From Kapaibacterium sp044224925 (lineage in GTDB: Bacteria > Bacteroidota > Ignavibacteria > Kapaibacteriales > Kapaibacteriaceae), in NCBI GenBank assembly GCA_044224925.1, contig JBGAJM010000001.1, positions 886,152-950,151 of the forward strand: a stretch of 64,000 nucleotides of DNA, read 5' to 3'. Within the stretch, counting starts at the first letter, position 1, and every line of letters begins with the position of its first letter. The position numbers and the translations under genes were made by a program. The notes beneath the pieces are model-generated. The model searched no databases, was not told the DNA's origin, and was given only the letters and a program-made list of their open reading frames with translations. This document shows positions 44,192 through 52,884 of the stretch, piece after piece.

Positions 44192-44196
44192 GGGGC

Positions 44197-45477
44197 ATGG
44201 AGCAACATACCGTACTCGTCTTTGCGTACTACTTCCCTCCGATGGGTCTGAGCGGAGTGCAACGCGTCTCGAAATTCGTGAAGTATCTGCCGGAGCAGGG
44301 GTGGCGTCCCATTGTGGTGACCACCGGACCGACGGCGTACTATGCGCACGATGCATCGATGCTCGAAGATTTCGAAGGACGTCCGATCGAGATCCATCGC
44401 ACCAGCGGGAAGGATCCCAATTCATTGTTGAAGGATGCCGGCACGATCAAGATGCCACGAGAGTTCGTGCGCAAATTCTTGAATCGTGTGAGCAGTACGT
44501 TCTTTGTGCCCGACAATAAACGGTCGTGGGCAAAGCAGGCCTTGATCACAGCCCGCGAGATCGTTGCGACCACACATGTGGATGCCATCTTCGTGAGCGG
44601 TCCGCCCTTCTCAGCCATGATGGCCGCCTCTGCTTTGTCGCAAGAGACGGGCATTCCACTTGTGGTCGACTATCGCGATCTCTGGTATGGGAATCAGTTC
44701 TCGTTCTATCCGACGCCATGGCATGCGCATCTGCACAAGACCCTGGAATACGATGTGCTGACGCATGCAGCGAAGGTGATCGTGACGAATCGGCGGATCA
44801 AGGAGCGCTTGATCAATACGTATCCGCATCTTCCTTTCGACGACGTCGTCATCATCTCGCAAGGATTCGATCCGGAGGACTTCCGACGTCCAATGCCAGC
44901 CACCACACGATCGCAGGCCTTCAAGCTCACCTATGCCGGGATCTTCTACGAATTCGTCACGCCCAAGTACATGTTCAAGGCCGTGGCACAGTTCCTGAAG
45001 GACCGACCTGATGCATCGCTCGAATTGCACTTCGCGGGACTGTTGCGCGATGAGCATGCGAAGACGGCACGGTCACTCGGTCTTGATTCCATCGTTCACG
45101 ATCATGGCTACTGTTCGCACGCCGATACGATCGACCTGCTTCGTACGAGTGATGCATTGTGGATGATGGTGGGCAACGGGAAGAATGCCGACACGGTGTC
45201 GAGCGGAAAACTCTATGAGTACTTCGGCACCGGCAAGCCCGTCCTTGCCTCCCTGCCCCATGGCTCGCTTCGCCAAGCCGCCGAGCGGTACGGTGCGGCC
45301 CAGATCACCGATCCAACGGATGTTGCCGCCATTACGAAGAGCATTGCCACGATGTATGATCAGTGGCGCACCAACACACAGCCCAAGGCTGATGCTGCCT
45401 TTGTGCGCACGTTCGACCGACGCGTGCTTACGTCAGAACTCGCAAAGCAACTCGCCCACAGCATGAACCTGCACTGA
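44197..45477 (+). CDS. GT4-family glycosyltransferase
   Basis: A 426-residue GT-B fold glycosyltransferase. The N-terminal half starts VLVFAYYFPPMGLSGVQRVSKF, the typical glycan-assembly GT4 opening, with FVSGPPFSAMMAA and VVDYRDLWYGN. The C-terminal half has LTYAGIFYEF, LELHFAGLL and the nucleotide-sugar motif SGKLYEYFGTGKPVLAS with the conserved E. The acceptor and sugar are unknown; such enzymes build capsule, O-antigen or exopolysaccharide. An isolated glycosyltransferase outside a polysaccharide cluster. ATG at 44197, 5 bases after the M24 stop. Confidence 0.9.
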   Translation: MEQHTVLVFAYYFPPMGLSGVQRVSKFVKYLPEQGWRPIVVTTGPTAYYAHDASMLEDFEGRPIEIHRTSGKDPNSLLKDAGTIKMPREFVRKFLNRVSSTFFVPDNKRSWAKQALITAREIVATTHVDAIFVSGPPFSAMMAASALSQETGIPLVVDYRDLWYGNQFSFYPTPWHAHLHKTLEYDVLTHAAKVIVTNRRIKERLINTYPHLPFDDVVIISQGFDPEDFRRPMPATTRSQAFKLTYAGIFYEFVTPKYMFKAVAQFLKDRPDASLELHFAGLLRDEHAKTARSLGLDSIVHDHGYCSHADTIDLLRTSDALWMMVGNGKNADTVSSGKLYEYFGTGKPVLASLPHGSLRQAAERYGAAQITDPTDVAAITKSIATMYDQWRTNTQPKADAAFVRTFDRRVLTSELAKQLAHSMNLH

Positions 45478-45488
45478 ACGTGCAGCGC

Positions 45489-47531
45489 TTAGCGTTGCAC
45501 GTGGGCGAGGAGCAGTTCCGATACGTCCTTCACTTGCACCGTGTCCACCTTGTCTGCCGCCTTCACGCCATCCGTGATCATGGTGGTGCAGAACGGACAG
45601 TTCACGGCAATGGTCGTTGCGCCTGTGGCGAGCAGTTCGTCGGTGCGCACAACGTTCACACGGTCACCAACATGTTCTTCCATGAACATGCGTCCCCCAC
45701 CGGCACCGCAACAGAGGCCGCGATCCTTTGACCGTGGCGCTTCGATGATCTCGAGACCAGGGATATTCATCAGGTCTGCACGCGGCGCTTCGAACTCTTC
45801 GTTGTATCGACCGAGATAACATGAGTCGTGATAGGTGATGGCTTCGGAGGATGCCGAGGTCTTGTCGATCACCAACCGACCGGAGTCGATGAGCGATCGT
45901 ATGTACTGCGTATGGTGGATCACTTCGTAGTTACCGCCATACTGCGGGTATTCGTTCTTGAGCGTATTGAAGCAGTGCGGACAGGTGGCAACGATGGTCT
46001 TGACGCCATAGCGCTCGAAGGTCTCGATGTTCGTCTTCGTGAGCATGTCCGCCAAGTACTCGTTGCCGGTACGTCGCGCAACATCTCCCGTGCAATGCTC
46101 TTCAGTGCCAAGGATGCGGAAGTCCACGCCGGCGATCTGCATCAATTCAGCGAACGACCGCGAGATCTTCTTTGCACGCTCATCGTACGATCCTGCACAG
46201 CCCACCCAGAACAACACGTCCATCGATGCATCTTCGGCCGCCGTCTTGATGCCCATGCCCTCTGCCCAGTTCGCACGATCGGCCTGACCGAAGCCGCCCC
46301 ATGGAACGGAATTCGTTTCCATGTTGCTGTACACATCGGGAAGCAAGGCACCCTCGTCGTTGAAGGAGCTCTCCATCATCACCATCGAACGTCGCATGCC
46401 AACGATGGCAGGAACGTGTTCGATGTTCACGGGACATTCCTGCATACAGGCACCGCACGTGGTGCAGGCCCACAGCGCATCCGGCGATACGTAGTCGCCA
46501 ATGAGCTTCTTGTCCCACACCGCTTGCTCGTCACTCGTGAGTTCTTCGCCGGCATTCTTCTTGAGGATCAACGGTGCCTTGTCCATCGTGCGATCGTGGA
46601 TGGCAATGATCACTTCGCGCGGATCCAAGACCTTGCCGGTTTGATTGGCCGGACAGACGCTCGTGCATCGACCGCAATGCGTACAGGTATATCCATCGAG
46701 CAACGACTTCCAGGTCAGGTCTTCAATGTCGACCACGCCGAACGTCTCCACGCCTTCTGCTTCGAAGTCGATCTTGTCGAGGTGATTCGATGGTTCCAAC
46801 GGACCGAAGAACACGTTGGGGATCGAGGTGAGCACGTGCAAGTGTTTCGAGAACGGCAGGTAGTTCATGAAGGCAAGGATCAGCACAGCATGCATCCACC
46901 ACGCCACGGTGAACAGTACGCTGCTCGCACTCGCACCGAGCGCTGCGGAGAGCGCGTTGCCAAGCGGCCATGCCACCGGACGGACGGCCCATGCAAGGTC
47001 GGCGCCATGCACGTGCTGACGAAGTGCGTTCTGCACGAGCAAGGCCGTCACGATCGAGCCGATCGTGATCAGGATCATGCCCGCCTCCACCTTCTCCCCT
47101 TCTACCTGCAATCTCTTCACCTTGGCGCCATAGCGGCGGTACAGCGACATCACCACGCCCACGATGATCAGCAGACAGAAGACATCCGTGAGGATCGTGA
47201 TCACCGAATACACGGGACCGAGGAAGCTCAGCGACCAGCCCTCGTGAGCGCCTTCGAGGATCATCTCGATGGCCGCGCCCAGGAGCACGACGAAGCCCCA
47301 GAAGATCATGGCATGCAGCGGGCCTGCTGCCTTGTCGCGCAAGATCTTGCTCTGCAGGAATCCGACCACAAAGGTCTTCTGCAGGCGTTCCGGGATACGG
47401 TCCCAACGCACCTGCGGCTTAGCCACACGGAGGTAGGAAACGAGTCGACGTGCACTCATCGCAAAGTATGTGAGGGCGGCAAGGAGGACGACGAGGAAGG
47501 CAACGTTCTCGAACTGCATGAGCGGCAACAT
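45489..47531 (-). CDS. Membrane Fe-S oxidoreductase, heterodisulfide-reductase-like
   Basis: A 680-residue electron-transfer protein. The N-terminal ~240 residues hold about six helices like the cytochrome-b-type subunit of nitrate/heterodisulfide reductases (FWGFVVLLGAAIEMILEGA, ITILTDVFCLLIIVGVVMSL). Two 4Fe-4S ferredoxin motifs follow (CTHCGRCTSVCP and CTTCGACMQECP), then two CCG domains (GCAGSYDERAKK; ATCPHCFNTLKNEYP; HDSCYLGRYN; GLCCGAGGGRMFMEE). It probably passes electrons between a flavoprotein (such as ETF) and the quinone pool, fitting the acyl-CoA dehydrogenase in this window. ATG at 47531 is favoured because a -7-like element lies 20 bases upstream. Confidence 0.92.
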   Translation of the reverse strand: MLPLMQFENVAFLVVLLAALTYFAMSARRLVSYLRVAKPQVRWDRIPERLQKTFVVGFLQSKILRDKAAGPLHAMIFWGFVVLLGAAIEMILEGAHEGWSLSFLGPVYSVITILTDVFCLLIIVGVVMSLYRRYGAKVKRLQVEGEKVEAGMILITIGSIVTALLVQNALRQHVHGADLAWAVRPVAWPLGNALSAALGASASSVLFTVAWWMHAVLILAFMNYLPFSKHLHVLTSIPNVFFGPLEPSNHLDKIDFEAEGVETFGVVDIEDLTWKSLLDGYTCTHCGRCTSVCPANQTGKVLDPREVIIAIHDRTMDKAPLILKKNAGEELTSDEQAVWDKKLIGDYVSPDALWACTTCGACMQECPVNIEHVPAIVGMRRSMVMMESSFNDEGALLPDVYSNMETNSVPWGGFGQADRANWAEGMGIKTAAEDASMDVLFWVGCAGSYDERAKKISRSFAELMQIAGVDFRILGTEEHCTGDVARRTGNEYLADMLTKTNIETFERYGVKTIVATCPHCFNTLKNEYPQYGGNYEVIHHTQYIRSLIDSGRLVIDKTSASSEAITYHDSCYLGRYNEEFEAPRADLMNIPGLEIIEAPRSKDRGLCCGAGGGRMFMEEHVGDRVNVVRTDELLATGATTIAVNCPFCTTMITDGVKAADKVDTVQVKDVSELLLAHVQR

Positions 47532-47551
47532 CGAATGGTGAGCGAACGGCT

Positions 47552-47559
47552 GCAAAATA
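47552..47559 (-). promoter_or_regulatory. -7-like element, Fe-S oxidoreductase
   Basis: Minus-strand TATTTTGC, a one-base-shifted variant of TAnnTTTG, 20 bases before the ATG at 47531. Divergent from 47581-47588. Confidence 0.4.
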
Positions 47560-47580
47560 CGGTCAGGCGCCGACTTCCCC

Positions 47581-47588
47581 TATCTTTG
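47581..47588 (+). promoter_or_regulatory. -7 element, CoA-transferase gene
   Basis: Perfect TATCTTTG ending 5 bases before the ATG at 47594. Same geometry as nuoJ; predicts a leaderless transcript. Confidence 0.6.
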
Positions 47589-47593
47589 TGTCC

Positions 47594-48877
47594 ATGTCCA
47601 GATACGTTACTGCCGAAGAGGCCATTGCCAGCATCAAGTCCGGATACCGGATCTACCTTCACAGCGTCGCCGCCGCACCGCAAACCCTGATCAGCGAGTT
47701 GGTGCGTCAGGCCGACCGATTACGCGACGTCGAGATCGTCCACCTGCATACTGAAGGTCCTGCACCCTATGCAGAACCGCAGTACGCTGCATCGTTCCGT
47801 GTGAACTGTCTGTTCATCGGACCGAACATGCGCAAGGCCGTGCAGGAAGGTCGTGCCGACTACACTCCGGTCTTCCTCTCCGAGATCCCGCATCTCTTTC
47901 GGAACGACATCCTCGATATCAACGTGGCCTTGATCCATGTATCGCCTCCGGACCAGCATGGATTCTGTTCGCTTGGTGTGACGGTCGAAGCGGCGCACGA
48001 AGCATTGTACTCCGCCGAAGTGGTGATCGCACAGGTGAATCCCAACATGCCGCGCACGCATGGCGATGCGCTCGTGCATATGAGTCGACTCACCTACATG
48101 GTCGAAGTCAACGACGCGATCCCCGAAGTTGCACCACCGGTGCTCACCGAGATCGAGCGAGGCATCGGACGTCACGTGGCCGGACTGGTGGACAATGGCG
48201 CCACGATCCAGATGGGCATTGGCGCCATTCCCGACGCTGTGCTCCGCGAGCTCCATTCGCATCGCGACCTTGGTGTTCATACCGAGATGTTCAGCGACGG
48301 CTTGGTGGAACTCGTCGAGGCGGGCGTGGTGACCGGAGCGCTCAAGACCATTCATCCGTACAAGATCGTGGCAACGTTCGTGATGGGCACGCGCAAGCTG
48401 TACGACTTCATCCACGACAATCCGATGATCGCCATGCTCGACGTGGCTTATGTGAACAATCCCGAAGTGATCAAACGCAATCCGAAGCTCACGGCCATCA
48501 ATTCGGCCATTGAGGTGGATCTTACCGGACAGGTGATCGCGGATTCGATCGGTACCAAGCCGTATAGCGGAGTGGGCGGACAAGTTGACTTCATTCGCGG
48601 CGCGGCCCTGTCGCGCGGCGGCAAGCCCATCATCGCTCTTCCCTCGCGCACAAGCAAGGGCATCAGTCGCATCGCCTGTGCAGGCAATCCCGGCGGTGGT
48701 GTGGTGACCACACGGGCACATGTACACTATGTGGTCACCGAATACGGTGTAGCCTATCTGCACGCCAAGACGCTCCGTCATCGCGCTGAAGCGCTCATCA
48801 ACATCGCCCATCCGGATGATCGGGAACAACTCGCGAAACAGGCACGCGACGTGTGGAACCTGCAAGTACGGATCTGA
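47594..48877 (+). CDS. Acetyl-CoA hydrolase / 4-hydroxybutyrate-type CoA-transferase
   Basis: A 427-residue family I CoA-transferase. Marks: VHLHTEGPAPYAEP in the N-terminal half, the GIGAIPDAVL loop, the catalytic glutamate in GVHTEMFSDGLVEL and IALPSRTSKGISRI near the end. It exchanges CoA between acetyl-CoA and a carboxylate (acetate, butyrate, 4-hydroxybutyrate or succinate), which fits with the thiolase and acyl-CoA dehydrogenase in this window. An in-frame GTG at 47588 overlaps the -7 element, so the ATG at 47594 is preferred. Confidence 0.93.
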   Translation: MSRYVTAEEAIASIKSGYRIYLHSVAAAPQTLISELVRQADRLRDVEIVHLHTEGPAPYAEPQYAASFRVNCLFIGPNMRKAVQEGRADYTPVFLSEIPHLFRNDILDINVALIHVSPPDQHGFCSLGVTVEAAHEALYSAEVVIAQVNPNMPRTHGDALVHMSRLTYMVEVNDAIPEVAPPVLTEIERGIGRHVAGLVDNGATIQMGIGAIPDAVLRELHSHRDLGVHTEMFSDGLVELVEAGVVTGALKTIHPYKIVATFVMGTRKLYDFIHDNPMIAMLDVAYVNNPEVIKRNPKLTAINSAIEVDLTGQVIADSIGTKPYSGVGGQVDFIRGAALSRGGKPIIALPSRTSKGISRIACAGNPGGGVVTTRAHVHYVVTEYGVAYLHAKTLRHRAEALINIAHPDDREQLAKQARDVWNLQVRI

Positions 48878-48898
48878 TCGGCTCACACGACACCACGC

Positions 48899-50191
48899 AT
48901 GAAACATCTTCTTCGATCCTTTCTCGCCGGCATCGCCCTTGCAGGCACCGTGCACGCACAGCCGCAGTTGCAGAGCACTGCCCTGCTTGTCGACGTCACG
49001 TCGACACGCTCGAGCATGATCGATCCGCGGGCCCGCGTCGACGTCTTCATCGTCGTCCCCTACGAGAGCATTCAGTTCACGGAATACGATCAGATCTACG
49101 CCGCCAAGTACGATGTACGGATCGCCATTCGCGATTCGGCCGGTAGGCGTTCCGTCGACACGGCCTACACGCGAACGGCCACGGAAAAGGACTATGCTGC
49201 GGCGCAAGGTGGCACGGGCAATGTGGACCATTCGGTACCACGCTTCCGTTTAAACCCCGGCACCTACAAGATCGAGGTCAACGTCCGCGACCAGTTCTCA
49301 CGGAAAGAACTCTCGCAAACCCGCACGATCACCATCCCCGACTACACGACAGCCCTGCCGGCCTTGAGTAGCATCCTCCTCCTTACCGACATCGAACAAC
49401 GTGGAGAGCGCTATTCGATCACACCGTTGATCGGTGATGTGGTGTGGAACTCCGACGCGTCGCTGTTCGCCTTCTACGAGATCTATCTGGAGGACTCACC
49501 GGAGACGGTTGGCGTGCAATGGAAAGTTGCTGCAAAGGATGGGCGCGTGCTCTCGTCGGGTGCTGGTCCGATACAGACCTTCACGGGTCGTACAGGACGT
49601 CAGTTCTTCAAGATCTCCATGCCAAAGCATCCCATGCCGGGTACGTATACACTCGGAGTGTCGTTGTACGGGGCCACCGGAAAGAAGCTCGATACCACGG
49701 CCGTGCTTGCGCGACAGCAACGCACACTGACGATCCCACCGTCCGCCTTCGGTTCGGTGGTGAGCGATCTGTCCAAGGCCATCCGTCAGCTCCGCTATGT
49801 TGCCATGCAGTCAGACATGGACTACATCCAAGAGGGCACGACGGAGAACGACAAGCAGACGCGATTCGAAGAATTCTGGAAGAAGCTGGACCCCACGTCG
49901 AACACCACACGCAACGAAGCGTTCGAAGATTACTACGCTCGCATCGAGAAGGCCAACGCCCTCTACAAGTCGTACACCGACGGATGGCTGACCGATATGG
50001 GCATGGTCTTCATCATCTACGGCGAGCCGGCGCAAGCAGAGCGGTATGGAAGCACGACGGGCACCTCGCGATACATTCGTTGGACCATGTCGAACGGCGT
50101 ACAGTTCAACTTCGAAGACACGTCAGGCTTCGGCGATTTCCGTCTTCGCACGCCGCTCCCGGCAGGTGCCAAGTATCAGTATCGCCGATAG
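48899..50191 (+). CDS. GWxTD-domain secreted protein
   Basis: A 430-residue secreted protein with signal peptide MKHLLRSFLAGIALAGTVHAQ. The last ~120 residues contain the signature SYTDGWLTDMGMVFIIYGEP, i.e. GWxTD plus the following RG.(I/V)YI.YG.P-type text, which defines the GWxTD domain found in Acidobacteria and Bacteroidota/Chlorobi relatives. The preceding region is beta-rich (VDVFIVVPYESIQFTEYD; MPGTYTLGVSLYG). Function is unknown in the family. It follows the CoA-transferase by 21 bases. Its last 69 bases are overlapped by the convergent Omp28-like gene. Confidence 0.85.
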   Translation: MKHLLRSFLAGIALAGTVHAQPQLQSTALLVDVTSTRSSMIDPRARVDVFIVVPYESIQFTEYDQIYAAKYDVRIAIRDSAGRRSVDTAYTRTATEKDYAAAQGGTGNVDHSVPRFRLNPGTYKIEVNVRDQFSRKELSQTRTITIPDYTTALPALSSILLLTDIEQRGERYSITPLIGDVVWNSDASLFAFYEIYLEDSPETVGVQWKVAAKDGRVLSSGAGPIQTFTGRTGRQFFKISMPKHPMPGTYTLGVSLYGATGKKLDTTAVLARQQRTLTIPPSAFGSVVSDLSKAIRQLRYVAMQSDMDYIQEGTTENDKQTRFEEFWKKLDPTSNTTRNEAFEDYYARIEKANALYKSYTDGWLTDMGMVFIIYGEPAQAERYGSTTGTSRYIRWTMSNGVQFNFEDTSGFGDFRLRTPLPAGAKYQYRR

Positions 50192-52717
50192 AGCGCACCT
50201 CTCCGTGTTTCGTTCAAAAGAAAAGGCCCGATGCAGCTGTTGCTGCATCGTCAGCGTAGCGCGCTCGCTGCCATTCGAAGCAACGATCGAGTACGTTCCA
50301 TTTGCAAGTGTTGCGCCGTTCAACGCGAGGCGTTGTGCGCCGGAGGTAGCGGCACCGTTGAAGAGCGTGCTCACCGTGCGGCCAGCAGCATCAACGATCG
50401 AAACCGTTACGGCACCGGTGTTCGAACCACTCGTTGTGAGCTCGATCGCCGAAGCGTCCGTCACAGGATTGGAACCAACGAGGCGCATACCGATCGCACC
50501 GAACTCGGAAAGAACTTCTGTTTCAACGCTAACGGTCGTGCTTGAACCGCGGAGGTTGACAACCGGATTCGCCGTTGCATCTGTTTCGCCCGTGAGTGTT
50601 GCAACGAACGAGGCCTTCTTGACCGTCGGAGCGAAGCGGATCGTGAGCGTGTGCTTTGCACCAGCTGCGATCGTGATCGGACCTGCATCAGGACGACCAT
50701 CGATGACGTCGAACTGCGAGCCATCAGCACCGCTGATGAGGATGTCAGAGAGCTTGACCGGTACGGCTGACGTGTTCGTGAAGTCCACCGTCATGTCCTT
50801 CGTCTCGTCAACGATCACCGAACCGAACGACAGTGTGGCCTGGCTTACCGTGATAGTGCCGGCCGCTGTTGTTCCGTTGATCAACCAGTCGAGAACCTTT
50901 TGCGTGTAGTTATTGCGCTCAGTTGCGGTGGCCATGGCCTCGGGGCCTGCACTCGTGTAGACGATACGTCCACCGGCAATGGTCTCGGTGTGAACACCGG
51001 CAATGGAGTCTGCACGGTCGCTGTAGTACAAGAACGTCTTTGCGCGTGAGCCCGACGACTTCTTCATCACGTCCGTACCAAGCGTGTAGTATGGCCAGTT
51101 CGAGTTCGCATTGTTCATGGCAAGCGAAAGTCCGTCACCGATCGGGTCCTTCGAAACGCCCTTGGCGCTGAAGCCGATGAGCGAAACAGGATTGCCGTTC
51201 GCATCGAAGTTCGCACGCCATGCAAAGTGATCGAGCTGAACACCAACAGTGTTCTCCATGAACGTCTTCGTGGCCGTGAAGGCCGAGTTCGTGCCGTAAC
51301 GATCATATGCTGCGTACAAGTTCGCCTGACCATTGACCCAAACGCCCTTCTTGGCCGTCAGGATGCTTTGAGCCTGCGTGAGTACCGTACCACGGAAGTT
51401 CAACCAAGCACCATCCATATTGATGACGTTGGCTGCGAACGTGTTCGGTGGATAGGCTGCAATAGCATCTGTGTTGAACGGAACGAAGGCATGGTCTGCA
51501 CCATAGGTCGATGCTTGGACACCAATGGCCGTCAGAACTTCTTGTCCGCTACCAACACCGGACCACGAGATGACCTTCGCGCCATCGACAAGGTAGTACG
51601 TTGTTGGGACGGTACGACCAAGTGCATCCGCTGCCGACATTCCAACATCAACACCGGCAAATGTCGATGCGTTCGCTGTTCCCGTGACCTTGAGCTTCGC
51701 CGTTTGCGTTGCACCGGCTGGGATGGTCTGTGTTGCAGGCTCGATCACTGCCGTCATACCATTGTTCGTTTGCAGCGTGGCTGCATTCGTAACATTCAGT
51801 GTGATCGTTGCAGCCGTCGTACCATTGTTCTTCAGCGTGATATCCTTTTCGATCGTTTCGCCACGACCGACCTTGTTGTACAAGGTCGTCATCGATGCAG
51901 CAACGTTCGAGGCATTCAAGTAGGCATAGTCGACCGGTGTCTTCCCATCGTTGGAAACAGCAGCTTGGAGCACGTCCTTCGTTGCATCTGTTTGCACAAA
52001 GGCAATGATGTACTGCTCGTTATCAGGCCAGAGCGAACCGGATCCCAGACCGGCCGGGAAATTGAAGACCTTTGTCTCGCCGGCAGCAAGGCTGATCTTC
52101 GTACCGTTCGCATCGGGATACATCTTCATCATCACGTCTTCAAACTTCGATTCCCCGTTGCTGTTCGGCAACGTACTTGGGAGCGTTGGAAGCGATACCT
52201 CACGATTCACGATAACGCAATGCAGTGTGTGTCCACTGAGTGCAACATCGCTCTTGACCGTGACCTTCAAGTTGGGACCACTCTGCTCTACCGTCATCAT
52301 GACCGGCGTGGTAGGAGTGATCTGGCTCAACACGTTGTTGATGGCGATGATGCCCTGCGTCGCATTCTGATATGCGATCTGTGGGGTGTTCGTGCCTTGA
52401 ATGGCAGCGAACGGAATGCCGGTCACGCCATAGAACGTGTGACGTGTACTTGCGTCCGTTCCATTGGCCACGTTGAACGGATCACCAGGTGCCGGATAGT
52501 TCATGTGATAGCGGATCGAGACGACACCTTTCGTAATGTCGACAACGCCATTCATGACAGGAGTAGCAAGTACACAAGGGCCACATGTGGCACTCGTGAA
52601 CTCTTCGATGAGCTTCAGACGCTTATACGCGCCAGGTTGTGCCACGAGAATCGAGGCACTCATTGCAACTACAAGCGAGCTGGCTACCAGTCCGCGAACG
52701 AGTTGACGAGCATTCAT
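50123..52717 (-). CDS. Omp28-like secreted protein with T9SS domain and a C-terminal run-on
   Basis: An 864-residue protein. Signal peptide MNARQLVRGLVASSLVVAMSASILVA. An Omp28/thioredoxin-like domain (LIEEFTSATCGPCVLATPVM, CxxC pair) is followed by a long beta-rich middle, an Ig-like HYDIN/ASPM-type domain (ATLSFGSVIVDETKDMTVDF) and a T9SS domain (GSNPVTDASAIELTT ... NGTYSIVASNGSERATLTM). The T9SS domain should end about there, but the frame continues ~37 residues (QLHRAFSFERNTERC...) through a terminator-like hairpin and into the convergent gene. Either a stop codon was lost or a base is wrong. GGAGCGG lies upstream of the ATG. Confidence 0.85.
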   Translation of the reverse strand: MNARQLVRGLVASSLVVAMSASILVAQPGAYKRLKLIEEFTSATCGPCVLATPVMNGVVDITKGVVSIRYHMNYPAPGDPFNVANGTDASTRHTFYGVTGIPFAAIQGTNTPQIAYQNATQGIIAINNVLSQITPTTPVMMTVEQSGPNLKVTVKSDVALSGHTLHCVIVNREVSLPTLPSTLPNSNGESKFEDVMMKMYPDANGTKISLAAGETKVFNFPAGLGSGSLWPDNEQYIIAFVQTDATKDVLQAAVSNDGKTPVDYAYLNASNVAASMTTLYNKVGRGETIEKDITLKNNGTTAATITLNVTNAATLQTNNGMTAVIEPATQTIPAGATQTAKLKVTGTANASTFAGVDVGMSAADALGRTVPTTYYLVDGAKVISWSGVGSGQEVLTAIGVQASTYGADHAFVPFNTDAIAAYPPNTFAANVINMDGAWLNFRGTVLTQAQSILTAKKGVWVNGQANLYAAYDRYGTNSAFTATKTFMENTVGVQLDHFAWRANFDANGNPVSLIGFSAKGVSKDPIGDGLSLAMNNANSNWPYYTLGTDVMKKSSGSRAKTFLYYSDRADSIAGVHTETIAGGRIVYTSAGPEAMATATERNNYTQKVLDWLINGTTAAGTITVSQATLSFGSVIVDETKDMTVDFTNTSAVPVKLSDILISGADGSQFDVIDGRPDAGPITIAAGAKHTLTIRFAPTVKKASFVATLTGETDATANPVVNLRGSSTTVSVETEVLSEFGAIGMRLVGSNPVTDASAIELTTSGSNTGAVTVSIVDAAGRTVSTLFNGAATSGAQRLALNGATLANGTYSIVASNGSERATLTMQQQLHRAFSFERNTERCALSAILILGTCRERRAKTEIAEA
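50214..50250 (-). terminator. Terminator-like hairpin inside the 3' end of the Omp28-like frame
   Basis: Minus strand CGATGCAGC-AACA-GCTGCATCG followed by GGCCTTTTCTTTT. Nine perfect pairs. It lies ~100 bases before the annotated stop codon, at the expected end of the T9SS domain. Confidence 0.7.
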
Positions 52718-52773
52718 AAACCGCTCCTACAATGGAAACAAAAAATTGAACGTGATCTTCGGTGCATGAACAT

Positions 52774-52803
52774 CAAAATTACTTGAAGCTTCGACTCGTG
52801 CAA
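52774..52803 (-). promoter_or_regulatory. Bacteroidota-type promoter, Omp28-like gene
   Basis: Minus strand TTG (52803-52801), 19-base spacer, then perfect TAATTTTG (52781-52774). This is the clearest -33/-7 pair in the window and lies 56 bases before the ATG. Confidence 0.75.
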
Positions 52804-52884
52804 CACCGAGTGTGGACTTTTTTTCACGCTTCTCGGGCCTGCATTGGAGTGTCTGACCATGCCATCCGAACTTAGTTACACGGT

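Noticed and set aside
45828..47690. 620-codon plus-strand frame opposite the Fe-S oxidoreductase
   Set aside because: The real protein on the minus strand shows all Fe-S motifs; this frame has none.
47720..49231. 503-codon minus-strand frame across the CoA-transferase and GWxTD genes
   Set aside because: It covers parts of two well-supported genes on the other strand and has no motif of its own.
51227..52786. 519-codon plus-strand frame opposite the Omp28-like gene
   Set aside because: Cys/Arg/His-rich shadow; the minus strand has promoter, ribosome site, signal peptide and domains.
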